Assembly (NCBI GenBank): GCA_015178975.1
Contig: WHVD01000009.1
Coordinates: 1 to 64,000, forward strand
Length of the DNA: 64,000 nt
Direction of reading: 5' to 3'
Source: Hysterangium stoloniferum
Lineage: Eukaryota; Basidiomycota; Agaricomycetes; Hysterangiales; Hysterangiaceae
Shown here: piece after piece, positions 47,180-59,069 of the stretch
How positions within the stretch are numbered: the first letter of the stretch is position 1
How the letters are laid out: each line of letters begins with the position of its first letter
Translations under genes and position numbers: made by a program
Notes under the pieces: model-generated
What the model saw: the letters and a program-made list of their open reading frames with translations, nothing else
Told to the model about the DNA's origin: nothing
Database searches by the model: none

Positions 47180-48858
47180 CTAGTAGAGGTAGGAAAGAGG
47201 GAGGAGGGTGAGGGGGTAAATTATAATTTAGGCTATTATTGCATAGGGTAGGTATGTCGCAAGCGCGTGGCTCGTAAGCGCGTGAGGCTGAATTTTGATC
47301 GGAGTGGGCGGCGACGCGATGCAGCGCAGGCGGCAGTGGTCTCAATTCCTCCTGGTCGAAGTATGTACCAACACTTCATCTACTACATAGCCTTGTTTTG
47401 CATGATATTACACCAGATCAAGGCGGGGGTATTCTAGATGTGGTTATAACCGTACTTATCTCAAAGCGCTGAAAGACGATCTGATAGTCAGGGATTCTAG
47501 GCACAGCGTGCGCATCCCTGCTATATCAGGATCCGAGAGAATTCGTGTCCACACCATAGCGGAACCAGAACTTGAATCTCTTTTATGAAACCGCCCAATT
47601 ATTCATCGGGAAACATATCTACGTGAAGGTGCTGGCTCATCCGAGCCTCTTGCAGCTACCCTTTGCTTGCCTCTCTACACCATCTTCAGCCGACATGCCA
47701 GCGACAACAGCCGTGTCCTCCTCAGTTCTCTTTCTTATGCAAGCAAGTGCGCCGTTTTGCCGAGGACCCCGATATTCTCGTAGACTTACCATGCCAATCC
47801 TGGATCGCATGTCTTTCTAATGCCCAGACAATCTCTCAATGCATGGCATCTTATGCTACTGCAGTGAGCAAAACTCGGAGTCAACCCCGGGATCTCTTCC
47901 TTTACATGGCCATATTGTCTCGTGAATCCGTTCTGCTTCATTAGAATTCAGAGTCATGGATGGCCTGCGTCTGAGCAGCGACAACCTGGGAAAGCACGCC
48001 GATGTACATATCGCACAGAACGCAAAAGGCGCTATATCTTAGTTTTCCTTGGTATTCTTCACATTGTCTGACCCGCGTTCACGCCCTCGCTCGTCCACTT
48101 CTTGTTGTAGGTTGCGACCTGGGCGTTTCTAGCTAGCCGCTTCCCCCCTACATGAATTATTGGAGATTCTTTATTGAAACCATCAATTATATCCTGTCAG
48201 GTAAGATTATTCTGCAAATGACAAGAATAACAATCTTTTCTACTCTCAATACGTGATCATGAGCAGCTCCCCAACCCACAGGAAGCAATTTCATAACATT
48301 AATATTCACGGTCAAATTCTCGATTTCGGAATATCCTCTAAAATTTGTGAGAAGATACAGAATGTTTAAATTTTTTGGAAAATGTGCGGGAAATTTTATA
48401 GACCTCGCTCCCAATGGTCCGACTGAAAAGACCAAGGAAACATGAAAAGAATAAAAAATTCATAGAATAACATAACAAGAAAACTATATTCAGAGAATCT
48501 AACTGTATCGGTTTCAGCCCAAGCATCTTCTATGGCAGCCCGGAAGCAAGAGCGGGCGCTTAGGCTTGGTCCCTTTAATCTGCCCTCTATCTTGTAAAGT
48601 ACACAGAAAAATTTATATAGCTTCCTGCACATTATCAAAAAAATTCAATCTTCACAAAGTTCATAGATATTTCCTACAATTTTTAGAGGATATTCCGAGA
48701 ATGCGTTGTGGTTACAAAGCAATATTTGTAATCATTGTTGCCCATCACGTGATGCGTAGCCTTCTCCACGTGACTTCGAACCTTCATCGCGTCGCAGCTT
48801 GCCTCTCATACTCATCAGCGCTCCCGCTGACGGGTGCTCCCAGAAGCAACTTCTCAAC
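47180..48858. other. Intergenic DNA with a MITE-like element
   Basis: No gene with recognisable protein sequence. Plus-strand frames at 47572-47944 are short, without domains or splice support. An inverted-repeat element is entered separately (48327-48698). Confidence 0.5.
48327..48698. mobile_element. MITE-like element, about 372 bp
   Basis: The outer ends CGGAATATCCTCTAAAA (48327 on) and its reverse complement (ending 48698) match almost perfectly. Looser similarity extends about 90 bp inward on both sides, including AATGTGC(A/G)GGAA. There is no coding capacity and no clear target-site duplication. It lies about 160 bp upstream of the BIR-kinase gene and may carry part of its promoter. 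Confidence 0.65.
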
Positions 48859-51149
48859 ATGCAGGCAGAAGCAGCTCGTATCGCGTCCTTCAAAAAGGCG
48901 AAGAAATTTTCACGTAGATCCAGTATACAAGGCTCCAGAGAGTGGCCCCATCCAACAGACGGCACTTTTGCGGCACAACCAGAGTCGCTCGCCGAGGCAG
49001 GTTTTTATCACGACCCGTATGCTCTATATCCTGTAAGTGGAGGCATTCTTCATAGAATTTTGTATCGAGTATAGCTATCCCAATGCCAGGACAATGTGAC
49101 TTGTTTTATTTGTAAAGAAGAATACTCCGAATGGGAGCCTGAGGATGACCCTCATGAAATACATATCAAGATTTCACCAAAATGTCCTTGGGCACTCGTG
49201 CGTTGTGCTCTAGAGCTTGACAAGGACGAGGAGGGAAAGTATGTAACTCGTCCCATCTTCCTTGACAATCCTTACGGATATTGATTTTGCACAAAGCTTC
49301 GAATTCCGCACAAAAGGACGGATACCAACCTCTAGGACACTCGAAAAAGCCCGCATGGACTCCTATGGTGGAAAAACTGCGAACTGGTGGCCACATGAAT
49401 CTGCATCCCATGGATGCAGTGCGAAGAAGGTACGCAATGCTCCCTTACCATGTACCTCAAGAAGGGAAATGACATATCACGGTTCAGATGGCAAAGGCGG
49501 GTTTCGTTTTCACACCTGAGACAACCCCTGGCGATGATACGGCCACATGCATGTACTGCGACACCACTCTGTCTGGCTGGGAAGTCGAGGACGATCCGCT
49601 GTATGCATCTTCACTGCTTTTTAGTCAAGTCAGCTGACTTTGCTTCTCCTCCTCGCAAAGAATTGAACATGCCCGGAGGCCAGCTGGACAGCAGTGTGCG
49701 TTCATTCTCGCACTCAATCTCACTGCGAAACCAAAGGCTGCAAAGCGCGTCCCCAATAAAGATGAGTATCGGGAGAAAGAGGTTTTAGAGTCAGAAAGCG
49801 ACTATGAGGGTCAAAAGATTGTCGTCAAGAAGAAATCGAAGCCTAAAACCAAAGCTAATAAGGTTGCCGCACCCAGTCCAGCGAAGAAAGCCGCCCCACC
49901 TCGTCAAGCCCTTGGTGCACTAAATGTCAATGTCCCAGCTGCAGCAGTTGAACCAGTTAAAGCCCTTAAAGACGCTTTGGTCATCAAGCCAACTTCTGGC
50001 AGACATCGTGAGATATTTGGTGATTACCAAACGATTAAGAAACTCGGGGCCGGGACGTTTGGAGAGGTTTATCTCGGAGTCGATCTTGTTTCCAACCGAC
50101 AGGTCGCGATCAAGCTTGAATCTGTGAAGGCTGCCTATCCAATGTTAAAGGTCGAAGCAGAAATGTATGCCAAGCTACGAGGCTCGGCAGGTGTTCCAGT
50201 TATGAAGGTGAGTGAACGGGAAAATATATTCGTTCCTTCGAGTTAGTCATGATTTTACAGTGGTACGGCACAGTGCGTGATTGCAATGTCCTGGTTCTCC
50301 CTGTACTTGGGCGAAGTCTCGGAAGTGTTCTGGATGCATGCGGCGGCCGCTTCAGTCTGCCCACTGTGCTTATGATGGCTGATCAGCTGGTGAGGTCTTG
50401 CCTGGGAGGTTTTCGTATTGAGCTAAACATTTATAGATTGCTCGTGTTCAATCATTACACGCAAACGGTATGATTCACAGGTAAGTTGTATCCTTTGGCG
50501 TTAGAAGCACCCTTCAATGTTTAACAGAGACCTGAAACCCGACAACTTCCTCATTGGTCGTGAACTTTGGGACAAGACAATATACGTCATAGATTTGGGA
50601 ATGGCAAAGGTTTGGCGCGACCAGCGAGGCATGCACATCCCTTGGAGGACCGGCAGAGGCTTCTGGGGAAATGCCCGTTACGCCAGTTTGGGATCACACG
50701 ACGGCCATGGTTAGTGCAGCTCGTGTGATTTAGCTGGGCGTGTTTCGATGATTTTGTAACAGAACAAAGCCGACGGAATGATATGGAGGCCTTGGCGTAT
50801 ATTTTCATAGACTGCCTGAAGGGAAGCCTTCCATGGCCTCCAATCAAAGTAAGATTTCTTTTTTTTCCTTTCTCAGAGACACCCGTTCCCGTCTGACTAG
50901 AACATCGGCGAGCAGCAAGGTCCAGATGGCTACGACGATTATAGGCCAGTGGGGGAAGCAAAGCGGTCAATAGCCCCAGAGATACTGTGTGCAGAGTTGC
51001 CTGACGAATTCACAATCTTCCTCCGATACGCAAAGTCGCTTGCTTTTGAAACCAAGCCAGACTATGAAGGTATGAGGTTCATGTTCCAAAGACTCTTCTG
51101 GAGGATGGGCTACAGTCCTGATATGCCGTACGACTGGGTGGGACGCTAA
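48859..51149 (+). CDS. BIR-BIR-CK1 kinase fusion protein, 601 aa
   Basis: Ten exons (48859-49032, 49090-49238, 49297-49429, 49488-49600, 49661-50207, 50261-50389, 50437-50480, 50528-50709, 50763-50848, 50901-51149) sum to 1806 nt with every phase matching. BIR1: W29, C63, C66, H83, C90, the canonical C-x2-C-x16-H-x6-C. BIR2: AKAGFVFTP, C173, C176, H193, C202. Residues 206-305 are a Lys/Ala/Pro-rich linker. Residues 309-600 are a CK1-like kinase: glycine loop GAGTFGEVY, K341, HRDLKPDN (D431), DLG instead of DFG (452-454) and GNARYASL. One exon carries both the BIR2 His/Cys ligands and the kinase glycine loop, and its first in-frame Met (about residue 351) comes after K341. BIR proteins of this type (Bir1/survivin) act in the chromosomal passenger complex; the fused kinase is unexpected. 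Confidence 0.88.
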
Positions 51150-51418
51150 TAGTTTCTGGGTGACAGTATATATTTGGGAATTTATCTACATACATCAACA
51201 TACGTTTTGTGCTTTGTTAGGGAATATTTTTGTTACGCCACTTTGTTTTGTACTTCCTAGAGACTTGAACAGAGGGAAAGTGGCCGGAGCGTGATTTACC
51301 AAATTGGGAAAATCTCTATCCATCACGTGACCTTATTAAAAATTCTCTCTCAAGTCGTTCACGATCGCGTTCATCAGATTGAACGTTATCCATCTGAACG
51401 TTGTTGACATTGTCCAGG

Positions 51419-53948
51419 ATGTCTGAATCTGTAAAGGTATATACTGTGAATGGCGCTGCCACAGGCTCAGCGTCTTCTCTACCTGACTGGCTGATACGGA
51501 AACGAGCAGCAAAGGGAAAGGGCAAACGATCAGTCCGAGAACATGTAGAGGGTACCATTGATCTTATCCAACACTTTGAATTCCCCGAAGCCAGTGTACG
51601 GATACGCACTACCCGCGACGGCCACCATGCCATCGCTACCGGCGTGTACAAGCCCCAAATGCGGGTGTGGGACCTAGACCAACTCAGCATGAAGTTCGAG
51701 AGACATTCAGACGCGGAGAATGTGGATTTTCTGGTACGCCCGCCGCGTCGTCCCGCCTGGGGGGGCCATTGACGACTCATTTTACTGACAGGCGTATGCA
51801 GATTCTGTCGGACGACTGGACGAAGAGCGTGCATCTGCAGACGGACCGCACGGTCGAGGTGCACACGCAGGGCGGATTCCACTACCGCACGCGCATCCCC
51901 CGCTTTGGCCGCGGCCTGGCGTATCACTTTCCGTCGTGCGACGTGCTGGTGGCGGCCACTGGCCACGAGGTGTACCGGCTGAACCTCGCCCAGGGCCGGT
52001 TCATGGTGCCGCTCGACATGGCCAGCGGGGACGTGGAGGGCGTGGAGGGCGTCCACGCGGCGAATGTGAACCCCGCGCACCAGTTGTTTGCATTTGGGAT
52101 GGAGGGAAATGGGACGGTGCAGTTCTGGGATCCCCGCGCGCGCGCGCGGGTTGGCATATTAGATTTGCCAGGGTCTGTGCTGCTGTCCGGTGCAGCTAAT
52201 AAAATGAATTCTCTTAGCGCCACGGCCATTGCGTCACGGTCGGACGGGCTCTCGTATGCCATAGGGACTTCCACAGGGCATACGCTTCTGTACGATATAC
52301 GATCGCCTCGTCCGTACGCGATAAAAGATCAGGGATATGGTCTACCAGTGAAATGTGTGGAATGGGTTGAAGGCGGGAGCCGGGTTGCTGGAGATGGAAT
52401 GGTCATCAGTGCGGATAAAAAGGTTGTGAAGATTTGGGATCGTAATTCGGTGTGTTTCAAATCACACGTCGAGGTCTTTTAATTGGCTTAATATTGACCA
52501 TATAGGCAACTACAAACTTTGCTTCCATCACTCCTTCGACAGATATAAACCACCTCCATCAAGTCCCTGGCTCAGGCCTCTTAATGCTCGCTAACGAAGG
52601 CATTCAAATGAATGCCTATTACATTCCACAATTAGGCCCGGCACCTAGATGGTGCAGCTTCTTGGATAATATCACTGAAGAGATGGAGGACCAAACAGGT
52701 CGCAGCATGTACGAAGATTATAAGTTTGTGGAGCGCACAGAGCTTGCGAGGTTTGCCTTTCTATCAACATGTTGTCGAGTAGTACTAAAGTTCGCTTTTA
52801 GACTTGGTCTTGACCATCTTGTTGGAACACCCGCTCTCAAGCCATATATGCACGGCTATTTCCTATCGCTTAAACTTTACGATGCTGCCAGAGTCATTGC
52901 CAACCCCTTTATTCACGAGGAGCATCGTGAAAGAGTCATCAAGGACAGGATCGATAAACTCAGCGAGACTAGGATTCGTGCGAGGAAAGATGCCCCGAAG
53001 GTCAATAAGGCATTGGCAGAGAAGATTAGACGGGATCAAGAGCGCGAGCTTAAGAAGGACGAGAGACGGAAGAAGCAAAAGGGCAAAGAGATTGCTACGG
53101 ATGAAGTGGAGGGTGAAGCTAGTGCCAAACCCAATCTTCTTAACGACGATCGATTCAAGGCTCTGTTCGAGGATCCGGAGTATGAAGTTGACAAGACGAC
53201 GAGAGAGTATAACTTATTGAACCCTTCAGCTGCTGCCATGGTGCGCATACACTTTTCGATAAGCAGTTTCGTTACTAATGTGATCGGCAGAAGGGACGAC
53301 GGACAGCTGTTGAAGAGGAGGAGGATGAAAGTGATAAGGTTTCGTCGGATGGCCTTGGAGAAAGTAACAGTGACGAGGAGGAGGGAGAGTCTGAAGGTAC
53401 CACAGATAGTAGCGATGCCGGTGGTGAGTTCGCGTACCCCATTGCCATTTCCCCTCTCTTGACGAGTATACGACTTAGATCTTGATCAATTCAACCCACG
53501 GGCACGCCAGGCCTCGACCTCAAAACGTACGCCACTTTCTTCCAATCGGGATGCGAGTGGGCGACAACCAAGACTCGTTAGTCTGCAAGCTCTGACCGAG
53601 GCAGGGACAGCTTTCAACGCGCGTGCGGACAAGAATATGTCCTTTGACGAACGACGCAAATTCGCGCCGTCCTCCAAAGCAAAGCGGCCGATAGATCAGG
53701 ATGGAGATGGGGCTATGGAAATGAGCTGGATACCCAGCACGACAGCGGGGGATGATGACTATTCTGGCGACGAAAACACCAAATCCCGCAAACCGAAGAA
53801 GGTGAAAGGTGTAGAGACGTTCGGCGCTGGGATGGAGAAGGGCAGAAAACCTGCAGAGCTGGAGGGGGATGAAGCCTCGAGATCTGGCCGAACCAAGAGG
53901 AGGAGCGGCGTGAGAAGCGGAAGTCGTAATGTTTTCAGGAGGTTATAA
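51419..53948 (+). CDS. ENP2: Nucleolar WD40 protein Enp2/NOL10
   Basis: Enp2 is a small-subunit processome factor needed for 18S rRNA maturation in the nucleolus. Start ATG 51419 (MSESVKVYTVNG) follows a consensus NOL10 opening. The N-terminal beta-propeller has HHAIATGVYKPQMRVWDLD, DDWTKSVHLQTDRTVEVH, KKVVKIWDRNS and LMLANEGIQMNAYYIP. The NOL10-specific middle region reads EEMEDQTGRSMYEDYKFV, then HLVGTPALKPYMHGYFLSL and LLNDDRFKALFEDPEYEVD. The C-terminus is Lys/Arg/Glu/Ser rich, as in the family. Introns follow DFL, WDRNS, the ELAR codons (about 52752-52801), AAM and GEFAYP-like sequence. It lies 270 bp downstream of the BIR-kinase gene, same strand. Confidence 0.93.
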
Positions 53949-54142
53949 CATATATGTTCCGTATGGTTTAATGCTATTATATTGTACAGTGCGTTAAATG
54001 TATCATTGTGTAAGGAAGGCTACAGGACATACAACCAGTTGTACAGCACATGTTTACACGTGATCCAATACGTCATCAATTCGATCGACGGCTCCTTTAA
54101 AAGACCCAACTGCGGTTGTCTTGTTTCCTCCACCAAAGTTTT

Positions 54143-54647
54143 ATGGCTCCTGCTGAATTTTTCATCCGTTTACAACATGGTACCGTTTCATTTCATTTGG
54201 AAAACATGTCCGACATCTTACACTTTACTTACAGGGATCACTGGCGGATTTGTACCCCCAAGTCCCAGCGCAATACACACGATCACACGATCCGAAGATA
54301 GCCCCGCGGAGCTTGTTGTTCAGTCTGCAAGGAAGGCAGATGGTATGGGTTCGCTCTCCGAAGCCATGCCCGACTTGAAGCGGATCGCGGTTGATCCCCA
54401 CGAAGCTCTTATCGACGAGCTTGAATCCATACTCAAGGCGCTCCCAGTTGAGTCACCCCGCGGCAGCGAGGATATATACGGCTTTGATATATGCATCCTC
54501 TACGGGAGTAAAAGCCTGCAGTGGAACAATGCCGGTCCTTCTGGGTGTGGTGGTGGAACCAGTGAGACGAGGGCTACAGAGGAAGATAAGAAGAAATTTA
54601 AACGGGCGATAGATATCATCGATGAGTTGGTCAGCAAGGAGGCATGA
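54143..54647 (+). CDS. Conserved fungal protein of unknown function, 149 aa
   Basis: Exons 54143-54179 and 54235-54647 sum to 450 nt, whole codons. The N-terminus is MAPAEFFIRLQHGITGGFVP, followed by PPSPSAIHTITRSE and then a helical region. A conserved block, ESPRGSEDIYGFDICILYGS, is followed by WNNAGPSGCGGG and an acidic/basic helix. I recall this layout (GxTGGF near the start, PPGSEDIYG in the middle, GCGGG near the end) from many fungi. No function is established as far as I know. No signal peptide or membrane segment is seen. Confidence 0.75.
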
Positions 54648-54659
54648 GTCATAATACAG

Positions 54660-55050
54660 CACGAGTTCTGTAAGTTAATGGGTTTCTTGATTGGATTGGC
54701 TATGATGATGGCACTGTTGTATATCGTAAATAGTTACGAAGGGCAAATATAGGAAGTAAAAGAGGCTAGTCAGGTCAGACTCTAGGATGTGATCCACAGA
54801 TGAGCTCAGGCCCGCAGCCCAAGGTGTGGGTAGCAGCAAAAGGCCCCTATGACCATGATCGGAGTATTAATGGATGTTCATCGCTAATAATAGACCGGGA
54901 TCATGGCGGAGCTTCAGATCCGCCAAATCACGGTGACAAATCTGTTGGCTTGGAGCTCATTCTCGCCACCTAGCATTGCTTTATTCTTCCGACTGCCTTG
55001 TCTTGTACTTATAATAACACGGAAGGGGCATAACAGTTCTCTAAACCCCT
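54660..55050. other. Intergenic, promoter region of the F-box gene
   Basis: No coding frame or RNA gene recognised. Confidence 0.4.
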
Positions 55051-55054
55051 GTCA

Positions 55055-56567
55055 ATGGACGGTAATCGAATTGCATCTGAAAAGGCCTCCCCAGACTTGC
55101 CTTTCGAATTATGGTACATCTTTCCAACTTTTCTGACGCGATACAGATATTCATTTGATTAATAGGAGACCCATCTTCCAGATTGTCTTTGCCACCAAGA
55201 CCTGTATATCCAATCCTAAGGATTCCGATTGGGAATTCTCTCCCCTACACGCAAGATTAAACGTCTACAGATGTCTAGCCTCCGTCTCACGAACTTGGCG
55301 AGTAAATGCACGCGATGTATTTTTGGAGCAACTCGACGTATTCACGCAAGATGCCCTCGCAGGATTGATCAGACTGTTCCAAAATGCCAGGCATCTAGCT
55401 CTCGCCGTCTCTCGCATTAGTTTCTCCTTTGGAGAATTTAGATGCAGTGCTAGCGTTCCCAGGCGTCCTCGTGCCTTGCGCTCGCAGTATGCAAGTGTCA
55501 GCCAAGCTATTCCGAATAGCAGCCAGCCACAGTTTCATCCTGTGTACAATCCCCCACCCCCACCCGATTGGAAAGTAATCCACAGACGTACTGCGAGCAA
55601 GTATCAACCATCTTCCACCGCTCAGGGACGTCATTGGGCTCGCTGGCATGCTGATGTTGCGCAGCTTCTAGCCATGTGCACATCTCTGTCGGAGGTTTCC
55701 ATCGACTCTACAAATCAATACTATTATATCAATGGGCCAATAACACACTGGTTCCCTCCTCCTGACATGACGAATGACCACATAATCACCAGTCTCTCGC
55801 ACTCTTCGAACTTGAAGTCTCTCTCGCTCGTTGATCCCACGCCACTCGAAATGTACGGACCCGCTCTTACCTCCTGGGACCTTTTGGAAAATCTGAGTAT
55901 TGAGCTGACACGGGACTTTCCCGAGCTGGCAAGCACAGAATTCATCCCACCCAAGTCGTTGACTTCCTTCCGCTTCCACGACGGATCTTCAGGAGTGGCG
56001 CCGTGGCCTCTGGCTTCAGATCTCGCTCGGTGCACTAACCTACAAGTACTCGATCTCGCCATCGCTTCACTCCATCCAACGACAATGATGGCGATAGGCT
56101 TTCTCTTCACGTCTTACCAGCATTCTTTACGGGAACTTGTCCTTAGCATCACGCCTGGAGGCGCTCTCTTCAATTCCATTTCTTTTCAAAGCATTTTCGA
56201 ATCATCGAAGCTACACTTTACTAACCTCGAGCGCCTTCGTCTCCTTCAGGCTAACTACGATACAACTATTTTTTCTTATTTTACAGCTGAAAAACTGAAA
56301 TACGTCGAGGTCCACTGGCTTGATGTGGGGCCTGGACAAGGGAGTCTGGAAGAGAAATGGAGCAGGGGGTTTGCCCATTCAAGTTTGAAAGCGGTCACGG
56401 AGTTTGTTATCAAGCTCGACGATCATGATGCGCATCGGAAGAATGCCCTGATGAAAGTGTGTGAGGAACTTGGTATCAATCTTATAATGGGCCAGTCACC
56501 TACCGAGCGGGGGGAGGTTGCCAGAGTCGACGATGACGAGCCTGACTTTGAGGTGGTGGCTATATAG
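55055..56567 (+). CDS. F-box/LRR-like protein, 486 aa
   Basis: Exons 55055-55113 and 55166-56567 (intron donor GTACAT, acceptor TTAATAG) sum to 1461 nt, whole codons. The spliced N-terminus gives an F-box-like start, DLPFELWRPIFQIVF, and a second part, LNVYRCLASVSRTWR, typical of basidiomycete F-box proteins that recruit substrates to SCF ubiquitin ligases. The rest has irregular leucine-rich repeats (NLKSLSLVDPTPLEMYG, TNLQVLDLAIASLHP, NLERLRLLQ). This class is greatly expanded in Agaricomycetes. The substrate is unknown. The frame is intact. Confidence 0.8.
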
Positions 56568-56702
56568 CTTCTTGTGTACTTGTGTCTCGATTGCATTAGC
56601 TCGCTTAGACTGTCGACTTTCCAGTGTACTTTATTATTATTATAACAATCAATACATTTAGCTGTCACCTACGGATGTATAGCCATAACAATTGATACGA
56701 TA

Positions 56703-57494
56703 TTAGTGGTCTTGGGGTGTTCCATCGGGCGTGGGTGGCAGCGCCCAACTATTCAGCTTCTCGCCTTTCCACCATAGCCCAGGCCGGCCGACGCCACCAT
56801 GAATCGGTCTTTCCCAGCGCGCCTCAATCTCGCCCCGCAAAAGACCATACGACGCACCGAGCGCAGGATTCCAGACTGCCGACCCGATTCCGCCCTGCAC
56901 GCCTCCGTCGCTGCTGCCGTCCGCGTCGGCCTCGGGCTCCGGTGGCAAATGGAACAGGAACAGCGGCATCGGCGACGAGAACGCACACAGCACGGTCGCG
57001 CGCGTGAACGGCGACTGCGAGACCACGAGGCCGACGTTGGCCTGCTGCGCGTCGCCCCGCCGGGTGGTGTACCGCGCGAGCACGCCCTCGAGCTCGCGCA
57101 CGTACCGCGGGCCGAGCTTCTTCGCCTCGGCCTTGCACTGCCCCAGCACGCGGATGCGGCGGCGCACGATGCCCCCGGGCGATGTCCACGTGAGCACGTC
57201 CCGCGCCGCGCCGTCGCTGGGCACCGGGAGCCACCACCAGCCCTGGAGGTCGATGCCGCCGTCGGCCTTGCCGCCCACTTTGGTGAGCGACATGGAGAGC
57301 TGGGACTGGAGCACGTGGAGCGAGCGGTTTTCGAACGTGGTGCCGATGTGGGTGGTCGACAGCGGTCTTGTAGCCCTGCTGCGGATGGTGGCCATGATAA
57401 AGTCGCAGATCGCGCCGGATGAAAAGTATTTCAGGCTCCGCTTGGCCGGATACTCTCGCACAGACAATGACCTCACTCGAGCCATCGCATCCAC
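56703..57494 (-). CDS. RRG7: Mitochondrial PD-(D/E)XK-fold protein Rrg7-like, 263 aa
   Basis: Single-exon gene. Rrg7 is required for respiratory growth and maintenance of the mitochondrial genome in yeast. The start is Arg/Ser-rich and acid-poor (MDAMARVRSLSVREYPAKRS), as in a mitochondrial presequence. The core has the Mrr-like endonuclease pattern GGKADGGIDLQGWW, then after about 35 residues RVLGQCKAEAKKLGPRYVRE, where D and QxK are the presumed catalytic positions. The locus is very GC-rich, so long overlapping frames exist on the other strand; these are shadows. A later Met (MATIRSRATRP) is an alternative start. It is divergent from the next gene, and the two start codons overlap if both first Mets are used. 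Confidence 0.85.
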   Translation of the reverse strand: MDAMARVRSLSVREYPAKRSLKYFSSGAICDFIMATIRSRATRPLSTTHIGTTFENRSLHVLQSQLSMSLTKVGGKADGGIDLQGWWWLPVPSDGAARDVLTWTSPGGIVRRRIRVLGQCKAEAKKLGPRYVRELEGVLARYTTRRGDAQQANVGLVVSQSPFTRATVLCAFSSPMPLFLFHLPPEPEADADGSSDGGVQGGIGSAVWNPALGASYGLLRGEIEARWERPIHGGVGRPGLWWKGEKLNSWALPPTPDGTPQDH

Positions 57495-58099
57495 CTAACT
57501 TACGACACGACCGTGCATTGCGAGGACAAGCCCCAACGCACAGCCGTGGTAAGAAAGCGACGCTATCCATTCCAGATCTCCGCTTTGAGCAGAGCTACCT
57601 GCGGTCACTCCGACGGTTTATACACTTTGAGGATGTAAAACCGCAAGAAGACAAGGAGGGCAAGAGCGTACGATCGGCCGAAGCGGCGGGATCAGGGCCA
57701 TACGGTGTTCCGCTAGTAATTGACTGGGGATGGGTTTTGTATGTTACTGCCAGGGATCAGGTGAGCTGCTCTCGGTTTGGTTAGTACCGGACGTAAGTCT
57801 TACCCTGGCACTGCAGATATTGTCGCCGTTTGCCCAAGGAGCCGTGCTGTATGTATATAGCATTTACCTCCCTCTGATATTATTCTAATGGTATGTACAG
57901 GGCAGTCGCAGCACTCTATCTACGCCCGTTCCTCCGCGTTCTTGGTGCGGGGATCCGCACAAAAGTGGTGGGAACATGGCGATCAGCATTCTCACCAACA
58001 GAACCCCACGTTCAACACAGTTCGGGTTGGACACGTCGACCACTGCGGGATATGGGTGCCATTGGTATCGCTACGAACATTGCCCTGGCAAAGTGAATA
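57467..58099 (+). CDS. Small fungal membrane protein (DUF1770-like)
   Basis: ATG 57467 gives MTSLEPSHPPNLRHDRAL. A conserved-looking block, LSIPDLRFEQSYLRSLRRF, is followed by PLVIDWGWVLYVTARDQ. After two introns (about 57761-57817 and 57850-57900) come LSPFAQGAVLAVAALYLRPF, a hydrophobic segment, and a basic tail ending NIALAK at 58099. The PDLRFEQSYL wording resembles the fungal DUF1770 family; this is from memory and unverified. Function unknown. It is divergent from RRG7 with a 28-bp overlap of the two N-terminal coding parts, and convergent with GPI12 (24 bp between stop codons). Confidence 0.72.
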
Positions 58100-58123
58100 T
58101 CGTGTTTCCATTGTACATCTCGC

Positions 58124-59062
58124 TCATACACCAGTAATCTTGACTTCGGCCCATTCATTGACCCATAGATAGCGGGAGAATAGCACGTATAGCCAGCGAA
58201 ACCAAACCAGCTGACTTTGATGACGATACATAGCGAATAGCGCAGAGCAATAATCAGTGATATCTCCAACAAAGGACGGACCCTCTGGTCTTAGCCAGGG
58301 CATTGTGTACGTGGCCTTTGTTAGAGGGTGTGAGAAGGGCCCCATGTACTTTGATAGGAGTGGAACGGTTTTTAGTGTGTATAGATAAATCTGTGGTGCC
58401 GGTGGGTTTCCCAAAAGATGTGCGACTCCTCGAGGCAGAGAAATGTGATTAGGATGCTGAGATATTCCGCGCTCGTCAAATGTGAGTATCTTCAGAATGA
58501 TTAAGCACTGTTTCAGGAGATAGGAGTCTGGCTACTGACAGTAGTAATATTGTGGGCAATGATGTAGGGCTTGACAACCCCAGCGATTATTTCAGGATCC
58601 CATTCTTGGGTGAAATTATCTTGCAGTGACCTGATTGCGTACATATAGAATTAAAAAATACTTGCAAGGAACAGCGCTTACGGATGGTCAACAATCTGCG
58701 ACCTTTCGGGGGGGATACCGAGTACACTCAAACTTTCCTTCAGCTCTATGGCTCTCGTCTCTCCTAAACCATCAGCGTTACCTGATAGAGTTAGAAGGAC
58801 TAAAGGAAAGGGGACAACAGCAATGTCATTCACCAGTGGATAAACACAATGAATACACAGGGACAGCTTCCCGGACTAGAGCTAGGATTGTCGGAGCGAA
58901 GAACATACACTCGTCATCTGGATGTGCAGTCAAGAGCAACACCGAAGTAGTGCGCGTGGAAAATCCTGCGGTAGAATTTGATTGTGCATAGAGAAATAGT
59001 GAGACTACCCATGCTGCAATGGGGAACAAAAGTGTATATCTCGCGATAGGAAGAAAAGCCAT
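58124..59062 (-). CDS. GPI12: GlcNAc-PI de-N-acetylase (PIG-L/Gpi12)
   Basis: Carries out the second step of GPI-anchor synthesis: deacetylation of GlcNAc-PI on the cytosolic face of the ER. ATG 59062 gives MAFLPIARYTLLFPIAAWVV, a membrane anchor. The zinc-site motif AHPDDECMFFAPTI follows; then, across introns, GNADGLGETRAIELKESLSVLG and VVKPYIIAHNIT, then the second His motif DERGISQHPNHISLPRG (H-x2-H). The C-terminal part has GNPPAPQIYLYTL and a hydrophobic end. All expected elements are present at normal length. Confidence 0.92.
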
Positions 59063-59069
59063 GCCAGCT

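Noticed and set aside
48187-48638. Three overlapping minus-strand frames of 60-80 codons
   Set aside because: They run through the arms of the MITE-like inverted repeat and have no protein-like composition.
56799-57570. Two frames of more than 200 codons overlapping RRG7 on both strands
   Set aside because: The locus is very GC-rich with few stops; only the 56703-57494 minus frame has conserved motifs.
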